From Pseudomonadota bacterium (GTDB lineage Bacteria; SAR324; XYD2-FULL-50-16; JAHJRI01), in NCBI GenBank assembly GCA_022360105.1, contig JAKSDL010000088.1:1-44931 (forward strand): 44,931 nucleotides of DNA, in the 5' to 3' direction. Within the stretch, counting starts at the first letter, position 1. Every line of letters begins with the position of its first letter. Of this stretch, positions 22,519-32,925 are shown in pieces. The notes below the pieces were generated by a model. That model had not been told where the DNA came from, made no database searches, and saw only the letters and a program-made list of their open reading frames with translations. The position numbers and the translations under genes were made by a program.

Positions 22519-23100
22519 ATGGAAATTAAAGAGCTGGGTAAATTAACCAAACTGAAAATCGTTGCCACCGATACTAAAAAAGAATTTGAAGTCATGTTTA
22601 ATCCAACGTCATATTCGGAAAAGTTTTCGGTTGAATACAAAGAGCGGGGTTCAAGCAATTCAGGCGTGGAGGAATTTGACTATGTGAAAAGTATCCCCGG
22701 TGATTTTCAATTAAAAATCACCGTAGATGGTACTGGAGTCAGCGAGTTTCAATCATCTTACCTACCCAGTTTTAATAAAAAGATAAAACCTGTTGCGGAT
22801 CAGGTTAATGAGTTTTTGAATTTAGCCTGGTACCCGAAGGATGGCAAACCAAGCCCCTTGGAAATCAGTTGGGGCCCATTCAAATTTGCCTGTAGGCTTA
22901 AAACTGTAACGATAACCTACACCTTGTTCGACAGATCGGGGCATCCGTTACGAGCAGAGTTGGATGCAAGCTTTATAGGGCTTCCACAACAGAATCGTGT
23001 GAATTACGAAAAAAGGTTCAGTATTAAACCCTCTGAAAGCTCCAGCAGTTCCTCATCAGGAACTCAAAACGGAATTGGTGTCAGTTTGCAAAGGCAATAA
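22519..23100 (+). CDS. eCIS tube-adaptor protein (Afp7-like, without LysM)
   Basis: A 193-aa protein matching the N-terminal domain of contractile-injection-system tube proteins of the Afp7 type: 'FEVMFNPTSYSEKFSVEYKE', 'GDFQLKITVDGTGV', 'FLNLAWYPKDGKPSPLEISW', 'KTVTITYTLFDRSGHPLRAE' and a Ser-rich tail ('SESSSSSSSGTQNG'). Afp7-type proteins usually end in a LysM domain. Here the chain stops after the Ser-rich tail, so LysM seems absent. It joins the tube to the spike and baseplate. AAGG lies immediately before the ATG, an unusually short spacing. Confidence 0.88.
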   Translation: MEIKELGKLTKLKIVATDTKKEFEVMFNPTSYSEKFSVEYKERGSSNSGVEEFDYVKSIPGDFQLKITVDGTGVSEFQSSYLPSFNKKIKPVADQVNEFLNLAWYPKDGKPSPLEISWGPFKFACRLKTVTITYTLFDRSGHPLRAELDASFIGLPQQNRVNYEKRFSIKPSESSSSSSSGTQNGIGVSLQRQ

Positions 23101-23105
23101 ACACA

Positions 23106-24911
23106 ATGAGTATTCTTCGATCTGAAATATACAGTGGTGGCACTCCGGTCTCCAGCAATATTATCAGCATAAATGTTGTCAGTGAGGTGAATAGAATCCC
23201 CTACGCCCAAATTGTTCTGACCGATGTGGATTCCACGGATACCAACAATGAAGGTCTACTTGATCTTAGCAACGATGACAAGTTTAAACCAGGTGCTGAG
23301 TTTGAACTTGCCTTGAGTCAAGGTGACAGCGGAGGAGTTTTCAAGGGTATTGTTGTAAAACAAAAGGTCCGAAAAAACCAGGCAGGCTCTTTTTTAACTG
23401 TTGAAATCAAAGATGCGGCTTATAAACTTTGTTCACAACGAAAGAGCGCTGTTTTTAATGAAAAGGATGATTGTCAGATCATCAAGGACATTGCCGGGGA
23501 AAAAGGCCTGACAGTGACCTGCTCAGAGCAAACTTACGTCCACAAGCAAATCGTCCAGTATTATTGTTCGGATTGGGATTTTATCGTTTCAAGAGCAGAA
23601 GCCAACGGTCTATTGGTTTTTGCAGAAAACGGAGAACTGTTAATCAAAAAGCCTGATTATGAAGACACCGAAGATAATGTCGGCGATATTTTCGACTTTG
23701 AAATGGAAGCTGATGCAGGTTCCCAATATCAGGAGGTTGAAAGCGTATTCTGGGATATTAAAAATGCGACTCTTACTACCAGTCTGAACAATAACAGTAG
23801 CGATCTGGAAAGTGGCCTGGATTCCCAACATTCATTCGGTGATCTTTCCGGTGCTATGGGCACGGATAAATACCAACTGGTAAATGGAGTTCACAGCGAA
23901 ACTGAGGAAATGGAGGCTTGGGCAAACTCCGGAATGATGAAAAATCGGTTGTCCATGCTACGAGGCCGACTAACAATCGATGGAAATCCAAATATTAAAC
24001 TGGGTAAGGTTTTAAAATTAGATGAAATCGGGGACGTTTTCAGTAGCAATGCCATGGTGACCGGTATTCGCCATAGAATTACCAAAGACGGATGGAGAAC
24101 AGATCTTCAACTGGGACTGCCTAAAAACTGGTTTCACAGAAGGTCAGACATTATTGAATCTCCTGCCACGGGTCTGCTACCCGGTATACACGGTTTGCAA
24201 GTGGGGGTGGTTGAGGCATTCCCGTCAGATGGTGATCCGGATGGTTTTCATCGTATAAAAGTCCGAATTCCAGCCGTGCATGAATCAGAGAGTGTTCTCT
24301 GGGCTCGTTTGCTATTCCCTTACGCCGGTTCAGATCGCGGAGTCTTTTTTGTACCAGAGGAAGGAGATGAAGTAGTGATCGGGTTTTTTAATGATGATCC
24401 CAGGCACGCGGTGGTATTGGGCTGCTTATACAATGGACAGACAGAATCGCCACTGGAATTTACCGATGTAAACAACGAGAAAGGCATTGTGACCCGTAAT
24501 GGCATCAAAATCGTTTTCACAGATGAAGACGACAAAGAAGTTATGGAGCTTTCCACACCAGGAGGAAATCAGGTGTTAATGGAAGATGAAAACGGTATCA
24601 AGGTTGTGGATAAAAATGAAAATTCGGTAACGTTCCATGATAAGGGTGTTGAACTAATTGATAAAAATGACAATAAGTTCACTTTGGATGATAAAGGCAT
24701 CATTGCTGAAGATACAAACAAAAATAGTATCACAGCCAGCAAACAGGGAATAGAGATCAAAGATTCCAATGGAAACACGGTCACTTTGAGTGATGCAGGA
24801 ATCGAAATTGCGGATATGAACGGAAACAAAGCTGTATTGGAAGCCAGTGGTATTTCCGTAGAAGCTGGCGCTTCTTTGACTCTGAAGGGAGCAACCATAG
24901 ATATCAACTAG
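23106..24911 (+). CDS. VgrG-like spike protein (Afp8-like)
   Basis: A 601-aa spike. The N-terminal half has the gp27-like VgrG fold ('SVVSEVNRIPYAQIVL-type' strands near residues 24-40, 'HKQIVQYYCSDWDFIVSRAE' at ~145-165, 'LRGRLTIDGNPNIKLGKVL' at ~285-305). Residues ~365-460 are the OB/gp5-like domain ('HGLQVGVVEAFPSDGD', 'FHRIKVRIPAVHESES', 'PEEGDEVVIGFFNDDPRHAV'). Residues 497-581 are five exact 17-residue repeats of the type G-[IV]-x-x-x-D-x-N-x-N-x-x-T, which should wind into a triple-stranded beta-helix needle. The trimer tips the inner tube and pierces the target envelope. A PAAR protein normally caps it, but none is encoded in the following gap. It starts five bases after the tube-adaptor stop. 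Confidence 0.93.
   Translation: MSILRSEIYSGGTPVSSNIISINVVSEVNRIPYAQIVLTDVDSTDTNNEGLLDLSNDDKFKPGAEFELALSQGDSGGVFKGIVVKQKVRKNQAGSFLTVEIKDAAYKLCSQRKSAVFNEKDDCQIIKDIAGEKGLTVTCSEQTYVHKQIVQYYCSDWDFIVSRAEANGLLVFAENGELLIKKPDYEDTEDNVGDIFDFEMEADAGSQYQEVESVFWDIKNATLTTSLNNNSSDLESGLDSQHSFGDLSGAMGTDKYQLVNGVHSETEEMEAWANSGMMKNRLSMLRGRLTIDGNPNIKLGKVLKLDEIGDVFSSNAMVTGIRHRITKDGWRTDLQLGLPKNWFHRRSDIIESPATGLLPGIHGLQVGVVEAFPSDGDPDGFHRIKVRIPAVHESESVLWARLLFPYAGSDRGVFFVPEEGDEVVIGFFNDDPRHAVVLGCLYNGQTESPLEFTDVNNEKGIVTRNGIKIVFTDEDDKEVMELSTPGGNQVLMEDENGIKVVDKNENSVTFHDKGVELIDKNDNKFTLDDKGIIAEDTNKNSITASKQGIEIKDSNGNTVTLSDAGIEIADMNGNKAVLEASGISVEAGASLTLKGATIDIN
24594..24848 (+). repeat. Five 51-bp repeats encoding the spike needle
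   Basis: Five consecutive 17-codon units without insertions, each beginning with Gly-Ile/Val (GIKVVDKNENSVTF, GVELIDKNDNKFTL, GIIAEDTNKNSITA, GIEIKDSNGNTVTL, GIEIADMNGNKAVL). A partial sixth, GISV, follows. The invariant spacing implies one beta-helix turn per repeat. Confidence 0.9.
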
Positions 24912-24923
24912 GAGTGCAAGATA

Positions 24924-25319
24924 ATGGCAGATGAAGGTTTTTTAGGTACTGGATGGAGTTTTCCCCCGGAATTCGGATCGAATGGTTCCAATGTTAAAAT
25001 GGTTGATGATGAAACCGATGTGGAACAAGCGTTACGAATTCTATTTTCTACTGCACTTGAGGAGAGATTGTATCGTCCCGAATATGGTTGTGACCTTCGC
25101 CGATTCATGTTCGAAGAGATAAACAATGATCTTGCATCGCAAATTCAAGAAATGATAGTGGATGCTATTGATGAATATGAGTCTAGAATTGACCTGTTGA
25201 GAATGGAAATTAAAGAGTCAGATAACGCGTCCCAACTCCTGATGATTCATATTGAGTATCAGATAAGAGAGACCAATTCCATTCAAAACATGGTGTTTCC
25301 TCTTAATTTGGGTCAATGA
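24924..25319 (+). CDS. Baseplate wedge protein, gp25-like (Afp9-like)
   Basis: A 131-aa protein of the T4 gp25/lysozyme-like baseplate family: 'GTGWSFPPEF', 'DVEQALRILFSTALEERLYR' with 'PEYGCDLRRFMFE', 'IQEMIVDAIDEYESRIDL' and 'HIEYQIRETNSIQNMVFPLN'. The conserved EER-type segment ('ALEERLYRPEYG') is intact; it helps initiate sheath assembly. AGGAG lies 9-10 bases before the ATG. It follows the spike gene by 12 bases, and a 247-base non-coding gap follows. Confidence 0.95.
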   Translation: MADEGFLGTGWSFPPEFGSNGSNVKMVDDETDVEQALRILFSTALEERLYRPEYGCDLRRFMFEEINNDLASQIQEMIVDAIDEYESRIDLLRMEIKESDNASQLLMIHIEYQIRETNSIQNMVFPLNLGQ

Positions 25320-25566
25320 GAGTCGGAATGCGGGTAACTCCGAGTAGCCTGGTTTGATCGTGAATGTTGTATGAAAGCCTAATTAAACAGCGATCGGCTT
25401 CCATTCTCCTCATACAAGTAACATGAAAGCCACTAATTGTAATAATCCAGGTTAAAGGGATTGCAATCAGTACTTTAGAACAGTTTTCAATAAAACGCTC
25501 ATCACTTGGTGCAAATCTAAGGTTTGCTGCTCAAAGAAGATTTTTCGTAAATTTAAGATCAAGTAA
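25320..25566. other. Gap where a PAAR gene would be expected
   Basis: These 247 bases lie between gp25 and the baseplate J gene, where Afp-type loci carry the PAAR tip gene (afp10). I find no ORF or PAAR-like sequence here on either strand. There is no strong terminator, so the operon may read through. Confidence 0.5.
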
Positions 25567-28500
25567 ATGAAACCAAATATTTTTAGACCCGGAACAAATC
25601 AAAACGAAAGGCATAAAGCAGCACTGCAACCAGAGTATGTATCTGTTGAAGAACGCTCAACACACGATATTCTCAGGTTCGCCAGAGACTACGCGAAATC
25701 CGTACGTTACTATGATCTTGATAATAATAAGTCCGGATTTTGGTCAGCGTTCCTGAATTTTGATGATGACGAGCTTGAGGAATTGGCTATCTTTGCAGAT
25801 AATCCGGAGCAGTTCAAAAATGAGTCTCAAATCCTTGATAACTTTAGCCAGCCCCACCTTGCACTACTTTTAACTTTTGTTCATCTGCTGAAATATCCTA
25901 AAAAGAGTTTTGCCAGTCTGACAGGCAAGCATCTTGACTTTTACTATCGAAAATTCCTGTCAATGGAGGAACTGGGTGAAACTCCGGATCAAGTCCACGT
26001 GATTTTAAAACTGGCCAGAGAGGTAAATGAAAGGCTGGTAGAGAAAGGTCGGTTACTTAACGCAGGAAAAGATGCCACGGGAATCGATTTACACTATGCC
26101 ACTCAAGATAACATCGTTGTCAACAAGGCAGCAGTTGCTGATATTAAAACCATTCATTTCAAAAAAGCTATAACTGATCTCAAATATGTTCATCTTGCTC
26201 ATGATCGAGGAGATCAAGGATTTGAAAGGATTCTTTGTCTGGTTTTGGATAGAGAAACTCTTCCTCCTTATCGAAATGAATACGGAACAGAACTGGAAGT
26301 TAATGCAAAATTTCTTAGAACGGTTATCTACGAGAGGATTAAAGGTAAAGAACGTGATGAACTGGCAACAAACGACGCAGATTACATTTTTGATTCTTTG
26401 TGTTTTCCATATCTGAAAGACTTTTGGACTTGTCTTGACGTTTTTTATCGAGAAATGAATAGGGGATATGTCGGAGTCACTTTTCCGGAAGACATCGAAT
26501 GGGAAGAGGTTTATACCCTATTGGAATCTGTACACGAAGAAAGAATTGCAAAAAAGCGCAGAAAGGAGCTTAAGGATGTACATCAAACCCATGGTTTTGA
26601 GACGCTAATGGAATTTGCTTTTGGCGAGCCGGAACCATGGAATCTGTTATTCGCTATGCCCAGGGGAATCAGCAGTTTGGATGAACTTGCAGCTTCCGAA
26701 ACCGAGGCTACCAGGAAATATGTTGAAAATCATCTTTGTATGACCGTCGATGATTTTAGAACCATAATGCGAAACAAGGATAACAGCCTGGGTGCAGATT
26801 CGGATGATGAGGTCCACTCTTTGTTGGAAAAAGCCTGGACCAAAAAACGAAACTATCAATATCCCTCTATCGGATCTGAAATTGTCGAAGGCTATTATGC
26901 AGATACCATATTTGAATCAGACAACGATAAAGAGATTGGCAGGTTTTCTACTTTTGGAAAATCGGCAACTGCAGCTATTTCCGAAAGCATTCAAATGGGA
27001 TTTGCAGTCAATTCTCCTTTACTCCTGATGAATGAGGGGCAGCGATGTGTAGAATTGATTTTGTCTTGTCAGCAGGGAAGTTTTCCGCGGGAAGAACTGA
27101 AACAGCTTCTAGCTGATAACGATGATATTTTTAATGTTTCGCTCACAACAGCCAAAGGCTGGCAAAAATCGAACAAGACTCGGACAGAAGCTGGAAAATT
27201 TATTACCAAACCACCTTTGCGGAGTTTTAATGTAAGATATAGTCGCCTCGCGTGTGATACTCAAAAACATAAGATACTAGATGAGTCAAGTACAGATTGG
27301 TATGTACTCTTCGAAAACGAGCAGGTCTATAAAATTGTCAGCTACGATTTCCTAAACAATAAAATTCAACTTGAGTCGGTCTACTTAAGATATGCTACTG
27401 GATCGACGAAGTTAATTACATCGTTGGTGCCAAGGACATTTGTTGATCCATTACGAGGGGATGTCGTCATTAACAACTATCAACAGTATGTAATCCACGA
27501 TCAAGAGACTTTTAACGACTACCACGAGGGAAGATACCTGGTGGATAGCAAAGGCAGTATTTTTTTCATCAAAAGCTTTATTTCGGCTAGTGAGCTGGAA
27601 GTGCGGTTTTGTGGGGGCATAAACAAAGACAAAGTAACAGACCTCATGATCATTAATCGGGTCTGGGAGTCTATTGAACCTGAGTTTGCAAGCGATGATC
27701 CGGAGTACAACATCAGTGATCTGAAGCTTTCAGAGATGGTTTCACAAGATGCAGAGTTCAAATTCAAGCTGAATGACAGAAAACTTGCTATTGAATATCC
27801 CGTTGATTCAACAGGAGCCCCTACGGTTAACGATTTGATGGCAGCCTGGGAAGCATGGAAAGATGCCCCTTCGAATCATTCCGGGCGGTTTGAAATCACA
27901 AGATCCGGAACGGGCTCTGAAAAGCTGTCTCCGATTGTCAAACAGATGGAACTTACCGGTGAAATTGTAAAACGCTATGATTCACCAGATCCTAACGGTA
28001 TTTGCGTGACTTACAGGGGAAGGCCCACCAAAAACGTTTATTTGATTATAAAAGAGCGGAGCAGCGAAAACAAAAGCAGTCACTTTTTGATTTCCGGAGA
28101 TACACTGATCATAACCCCGGGAATCTCTTCTTTTACCGCTAATCAAATAGCAGCTGATTGGAGTTTATGGATTGCTCAAAATAATTCGGGAGGATTTTCC
28201 GTTAAGTCCAAAGATAATCGCATTTGGAAACAAACAGAGATTGTCAGTGAATCCTTGGTTCGTTCTGATAAACGGATAAAATACACCGAACTCAAAAATC
28301 TTTATGGGAATGGGATACGGGTCACATTCTCCGGTTCCGAATATGATCAACCCAGTTTGTTGTTCAAAGAAAATGAGATAGATCTCTTCGAATTCCAGAT
28401 TGTCGATGAGCAGAAACTGATAATCAAATATCCGTTCATAACAGAAAGTTCTGCACATGACCTGTTTGAGGAATGGCAGGCCTGGAAAACTTCGGAAATA

Positions 28501-31500
28501 AACGATTCAGGCAAATTCGACATAAAACAGCTGGGAGATGGACTCTGGAAAATTGAAAGCAAGACCATCAAAGAACTCAAAGCGACATCTGATCAGTACA
28601 TGGAGTGTACGGTGGATGATATTGGTGTAATTGCTCTCTTCCATTTCACTGGCGAATACAAGAATGCTGTTATTGCTCTTAATCAAAGAACAGATACGCA
28701 TGAGTTTTCCTTCCAATTTAACGATTTGGATCCGGGAGATGGCACGCTTCCGATAAAACAGCTAACAATTAGCTTTCCCAAATTGCCCACCGATAGTGAC
28801 ACTACGATTCAAGAGCAGTATCAAATTCAACATGTTCAAAAGCTTTTGAGTACCTGGAATCGTTTGGCGGATAAACAGGGATTCATTCTATTAAGGGAAG
28901 AGGAAGTTGCGCTTTGGAGCACGGAAGATCTGGCGGGCGCTACTCCAACTGATTTCCTAAAAGATCTAAGCTATGTCAGTACAATTCATCCAGACGGATT
29001 CAAGGCTAAATTTCGGCCGGATACGGCTCTGTATGCGAATGGTGAAATCCCGGGGGCAAATGTAGTCATTGAAGAAAATAACGCAGATGAATTTGATTTC
29101 AGCCTGCTGGAAGATCATCCCAACAATCTCAAAATACTCTACGTTAAATACCCAACTGAAAAAAAGAACAGAACAATTGAAAATCTACTGGCTGCCTGGA
29201 CATCTAAAACCACTAAAACAGGCGGAATTGCGGACAAATTAACCGAGTTCAACCTAGTACAGATGGGAACGGGCAAGTGGATTGTCTCCAGTGAGATTGA
29301 CGTTCCTCTGACAATGACTGCGACAACGGAAATGTCCAGCACTGATGAGGTGAATCTGCGCTTCTTCGAATATCACACCAAAGATGTCAACGGATTTACA
29401 ATTAACTACAGCGGACCTGTAGGCATGGGACCAACAGTGCATTTGCTGGAGAATTCAGCTGACGCTTTTGATATTGATGTTCAATCTGTGTATGACGCTT
29501 CAGATCAACGCTATTACGAGGATGAACTAACCATCAAATATCCGTCAAGAGAGGACAAAAGACTCCTTGTAGACCTTTTTAAGGAGTGGAACAAATTTAA
29601 AAACAGTTCCAAAGATTTGAGTTTGGGTTTTGAGATTATCGATACCTCACAGGTTGTGACCAAGAGATCCAAGTCACAAATGCATCAAACGGGCGACCAA
29701 ATTAGAAGTTTCAAAGTTGGCGGATTGAATGGACTAAGAGTTACTCATATTGGAAACGTCGAAGGAGTCGATCTTGATATTTCTGAAATCGTCGATTTTA
29801 CAGACCAGGATATTGGTAAAAGTATTCTCTGGAGCAATGGCCAGATATTTAATATCACAAGTCGAATAGACCGGAATATGGTTACGATCGAGGAGACCGG
29901 TGAAATCGATTTGAAGGACAACATATATCAATACCAGCCTGATGCCATATGTTTGAATGCTCTCAAGTTTTCGGCCGAATTTGACTCGGATTTTCCTGCC
30001 ATCGTGCCTTTTAATGACAATCAAATGTCCAGGGAACCGGGATTAAGAGTGCTATTTAACAACTCCTTAGAATTTAACGGGAAGTCAAGTGAAGCCCTCT
30101 ATTTTGAATACTTCAAATCCATAGTTTTAGAGAGGGTTGATTTAAAAGTGGATGTTAAGGGGATCAGTGAAATAAAAACAAGAGGAAATGTCGCCATGAT
30201 TAATCCTCAAAATCCTTATTATCCATTCGGAACCTTCCCTGAAAAATCGTCCAGGTTTTTCTTTGCAAACCGAGAAATTTGCGAAAAAAAACTGGATTCA
30301 CTGAATTTAAACTTGAAATGGGGCCCTGGTGAATTGACTACCCAGGAAGGACTTCCTGATATGGAAACTCGTTACGCGGCTTATTCAAGATGCGGATTAA
30401 GTGACGCAGCTACCATCAGGAATTCTGACTTTAAGGTCGATCTTCGATTTAAAGACAGACGATCCTGGATACGATTGTCTGATGAAAAACAAGAGCTATT
30501 CTCTCATTCGCTTTCCTATTCCGATACTTCAGCGCAGACCTACCAGGGAAAACTCTTCGAAGATGATGAAGACTTACCAAAAGATCCACTTGATTGGAGG
30601 CGATATTACAAACTGGAGCTTTGTGACCAAGGGTTTTTAAAAGATTTAAGTGAAGACGTTTCTCAAGAACTGGCCAACGCTTCAAATCGTCTATTGATTG
30701 CAGAAAGTGACTATAATGCTGCCAAACAGGAAATTCTTTCAGTTGAGGCATCTATAAGGTCCGCAAAAATAACTGAGGCTGAAGCCAGGGCAGCAGGAGA
30801 TACCTATATTCCACCCATAATTCCTGAAGCGAGGGAATTACCGTTACTGCCTGAAAACGACAAAGACCGTGTTAAGCAGGTATTTTATGAGCCGTACAGT
30901 CCTTATTTGGAATCCATGACGGTTGACTATTCGGCTTCGTCTTCAGTGTCTATAGAAAATACCTCCGAAGAACAGGAATCTGGCAAAATACCGGTGGAAT
31001 TCTTCAGATTTCATCCATTTGGATATTCTGATATGGGTGATCTGGGCAAGGACGACTATTTGTTGCCGCACTACGATAAACAGGGCTATCTGATGATAGG
31101 GGTGAAGGATATCCATCCTCTTCAGAGTCTGTCATTGCTGGTTCAAATGGTTTCCGGTAGCGGCGAGGCAAGTGTAAAAATACCTGAAATATCTTGGAGT
31201 TATTTATCAGCCAACAGGTGGATACCGTTTCAAGTTTCTGACGTACTAATGGATACAACGTTTGGTCTCCAGGATACCGGAATTATACGATTTAATATTC
31301 CTGAAGATACAACTTTTTCCAATACGGTCTTGCCACCCAACAGATGCTGGATACGAGCCGAAGCGGAAAACAATATCTCGGCTGTCCCGGATATCATAGA
31401 TATCCGGACACAAGCTCTCCTTGCGGAATACGTCAATAAAAACAACGATCCCGAGCATCTTGAATCTCCGCTGATTGCCAGTTCAATCTCCGAAATGGTT

Positions 31501-32835
31501 GAAAGGGATTCCAACATAAGAGAGGTAAACCAACCGTATAGTTCTTTCAAGGGTAAAAAAAAGGAGGATCCGTTTCAGTTTTATACTCGTGTCAGCGAAC
31601 GATTGAAGCACAAACACAGGGCAATTAATCTGAAAGATTATGAAAATTTGATACTTTCGGAATTCAGCGAAATCTACAAAGTAAAATGCCTGCCCCAGGG
31701 GGAGTTAAAGTTACTGACTCAAGACAGTGAAGGAGAAGTGGTAATTGTCGTTATTCTCAAGAATAAAAATGCGACTCCATTTTTTCCACTCAAACCGAAA
31801 ACCCCGGCAAATATTTTAGGTGATATCGAAAAATATATCAGCCAGTATACACCGCCACTAGTGCGAGTCAAAGTGGTCAATCCAAGGTTTGAGGAAGTGC
31901 AATATCGCCTGGCTGTTAAATTTACTGAAAATCACGATTTTGGTTTTTATATCAATAAACTCAACGATGATATCATGCAGTTTTTGTCTCCCTGGGCATA
32001 TAGCAAAGATGCAGAGATCTCGTTCGGAAGTTCGGTGTATAGCTCTTCTATCATTAATTACATTGAAAACACCGATTATGTGGATTATGTGGCAAACTTC
32101 ACTTTGCTAAAACAGGTGATTACGCACGAAGAATATACTGAGGTAATCCCTTTGTTCCTGACAGAAGACAACGCTGCCACCGCCAAGTACCCGGATTCAG
32201 TTTTGGTCTCTGCCGAAGGGCATATTATCGATGTTATCCGTACTGACCTTTACGACGCCGGTGCTTTTCGAGGAATAGGGTATATGCGCATAGGTACGGA
32301 TTTTTGGATTAACAGACCCGGGCCTGTCTTTGCTGTTGGAATCGGTGAAATGGAATTGGAAGCGATGCCTGTCGCTCGATACGCTTTTAAGAATATTGAG
32401 ATTGAAATGACAATTGAAGGAGTTGTGGAAGGTGAACTCTATACTAAACCCTTTGAAGGAAAATTGTCTGAGAACGATTCAGATACGATTTGGTTTCAAT
32501 TGCTGGAATACGCCTATATAGACGATGAAGGCAAAGTATTACCAAAAACGGAGCCATATAATGCTGAATTTGAGTTCACATTTGGGACGGAATCGCTGGA
32601 AACCTACATAAAAAATAAAGGTTCGCGCTTTGATGCCGGTGAAGAGCCTGTACTCGATTTTGATCTGGATATTACTGCAAGCGATTTCCTGGCAACTGCT
32701 GATCAGGATCTCGACTTAACATTCCAAATTAAATCTATTGATAATTTTCAAGCCATCGAAAATCAATTACTGGAAATTATGAAATTTGCTCAGGGTTTTA
32801 CCGGATTAAGCCAATACCCGTTTTTGGTGTACTAG
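25567..32835 (+). CDS. Giant baseplate J-like protein (Afp11-type) with inserted repeats
   Basis: A 2422-aa baseplate wedge protein, well above the usual length of Afp11-type proteins. Residues 1-700 are the typical N-terminal region ('LQPEYVSVEERSTHDILRFA', 'FYRKFLSMEELGETPDQVHV-like' around 115-140, 'LFAMPRGISSLDELAASE' around 360). Residues ~729-1400 contain about seven diverged repeats of ~105-130 aa, also found in the fibre gene. Residues ~1690-1745 form a coiled coil ('LANASNRLLIAESDYNAAKQ'). Residues ~2018-2182 are the gpJ core ('HRAINLKDYENLILSEF', 'SQYTPPLVRVKVVNPRFEEV', 'ISFGSSVYSSSIINYIENTD'). Residues ~2280-2422 are an extra domain with 'YIDDEGKVLP'. It builds the baseplate periphery and carries the fibres. 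Its start has no strong Shine-Dalgarno. Confidence 0.93.
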   Translation: MKPNIFRPGTNQNERHKAALQPEYVSVEERSTHDILRFARDYAKSVRYYDLDNNKSGFWSAFLNFDDDELEELAIFADNPEQFKNESQILDNFSQPHLALLLTFVHLLKYPKKSFASLTGKHLDFYYRKFLSMEELGETPDQVHVILKLAREVNERLVEKGRLLNAGKDATGIDLHYATQDNIVVNKAAVADIKTIHFKKAITDLKYVHLAHDRGDQGFERILCLVLDRETLPPYRNEYGTELEVNAKFLRTVIYERIKGKERDELATNDADYIFDSLCFPYLKDFWTCLDVFYREMNRGYVGVTFPEDIEWEEVYTLLESVHEERIAKKRRKELKDVHQTHGFETLMEFAFGEPEPWNLLFAMPRGISSLDELAASETEATRKYVENHLCMTVDDFRTIMRNKDNSLGADSDDEVHSLLEKAWTKKRNYQYPSIGSEIVEGYYADTIFESDNDKEIGRFSTFGKSATAAISESIQMGFAVNSPLLLMNEGQRCVELILSCQQGSFPREELKQLLADNDDIFNVSLTTAKGWQKSNKTRTEAGKFITKPPLRSFNVRYSRLACDTQKHKILDESSTDWYVLFENEQVYKIVSYDFLNNKIQLESVYLRYATGSTKLITSLVPRTFVDPLRGDVVINNYQQYVIHDQETFNDYHEGRYLVDSKGSIFFIKSFISASELEVRFCGGINKDKVTDLMIINRVWESIEPEFASDDPEYNISDLKLSEMVSQDAEFKFKLNDRKLAIEYPVDSTGAPTVNDLMAAWEAWKDAPSNHSGRFEITRSGTGSEKLSPIVKQMELTGEIVKRYDSPDPNGICVTYRGRPTKNVYLIIKERSSENKSSHFLISGDTLIITPGISSFTANQIAADWSLWIAQNNSGGFSVKSKDNRIWKQTEIVSESLVRSDKRIKYTELKNLYGNGIRVTFSGSEYDQPSLLFKENEIDLFEFQIVDEQKLIIKYPFITESSAHDLFEEWQAWKTSEINDSGKFDIKQLGDGLWKIESKTIKELKATSDQYMECTVDDIGVIALFHFTGEYKNAVIALNQRTDTHEFSFQFNDLDPGDGTLPIKQLTISFPKLPTDSDTTIQEQYQIQHVQKLLSTWNRLADKQGFILLREEEVALWSTEDLAGATPTDFLKDLSYVSTIHPDGFKAKFRPDTALYANGEIPGANVVIEENNADEFDFSLLEDHPNNLKILYVKYPTEKKNRTIENLLAAWTSKTTKTGGIADKLTEFNLVQMGTGKWIVSSEIDVPLTMTATTEMSSTDEVNLRFFEYHTKDVNGFTINYSGPVGMGPTVHLLENSADAFDIDVQSVYDASDQRYYEDELTIKYPSREDKRLLVDLFKEWNKFKNSSKDLSLGFEIIDTSQVVTKRSKSQMHQTGDQIRSFKVGGLNGLRVTHIGNVEGVDLDISEIVDFTDQDIGKSILWSNGQIFNITSRIDRNMVTIEETGEIDLKDNIYQYQPDAICLNALKFSAEFDSDFPAIVPFNDNQMSREPGLRVLFNNSLEFNGKSSEALYFEYFKSIVLERVDLKVDVKGISEIKTRGNVAMINPQNPYYPFGTFPEKSSRFFFANREICEKKLDSLNLNLKWGPGELTTQEGLPDMETRYAAYSRCGLSDAATIRNSDFKVDLRFKDRRSWIRLSDEKQELFSHSLSYSDTSAQTYQGKLFEDDEDLPKDPLDWRRYYKLELCDQGFLKDLSEDVSQELANASNRLLIAESDYNAAKQEILSVEASIRSAKITEAEARAAGDTYIPPIIPEARELPLLPENDKDRVKQVFYEPYSPYLESMTVDYSASSSVSIENTSEEQESGKIPVEFFRFHPFGYSDMGDLGKDDYLLPHYDKQGYLMIGVKDIHPLQSLSLLVQMVSGSGEASVKIPEISWSYLSANRWIPFQVSDVLMDTTFGLQDTGIIRFNIPEDTTFSNTVLPPNRCWIRAEAENNISAVPDIIDIRTQALLAEYVNKNNDPEHLESPLIASSISEMVERDSNIREVNQPYSSFKGKKKEDPFQFYTRVSERLKHKHRAINLKDYENLILSEFSEIYKVKCLPQGELKLLTQDSEGEVVIVVILKNKNATPFFPLKPKTPANILGDIEKYISQYTPPLVRVKVVNPRFEEVQYRLAVKFTENHDFGFYINKLNDDIMQFLSPWAYSKDAEISFGSSVYSSSIINYIENTDYVDYVANFTLLKQVITHEEYTEVIPLFLTEDNAATAKYPDSVLVSAEGHIIDVIRTDLYDAGAFRGIGYMRIGTDFWINRPGPVFAVGIGEMELEAMPVARYAFKNIEIEMTIEGVVEGELYTKPFEGKLSENDSDTIWFQLLEYAYIDDEGKVLPKTEPYNAEFEFTFGTESLETYIKNKGSRFDAGEEPVLDFDLDITASDFLATADQDLDLTFQIKSIDNFQAIENQLLEIMKFAQGFTGLSQYPFLVY
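27751..29790 (+). repeat. About seven protein-level repeats inside the baseplate J gene
   Basis: Units begin near residues 729 (partial), 809, 915, 1019, 1143, 1275 and 1388 (partial). The pattern is N-G-[IFL]-x-[VI]-x-[YF]-x-G, then F-x-F-x-[LIV], then L-x-I-x-[YF]-P, then L-x-x-x-W-x-x-W, then G-x-F-x-[IL] and a Trp-containing strand. Examples are NGIRVTFSG...LIIKYP...DLFEEWQAWK and NGFTINYSG...LTIKYP...DLFKEWNKFK. The units have diverged, so this is not visible as a nucleotide repeat. Confidence 0.8.
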
Positions 32836-32925
32836 TGAATTGAAATTCTTGAGATTGCCATTTCCGGGCTAAATTGAGGAACAACATAGATTTGCAGTAA
32901 TTATTACTGATTAAGGAGAAACAAG

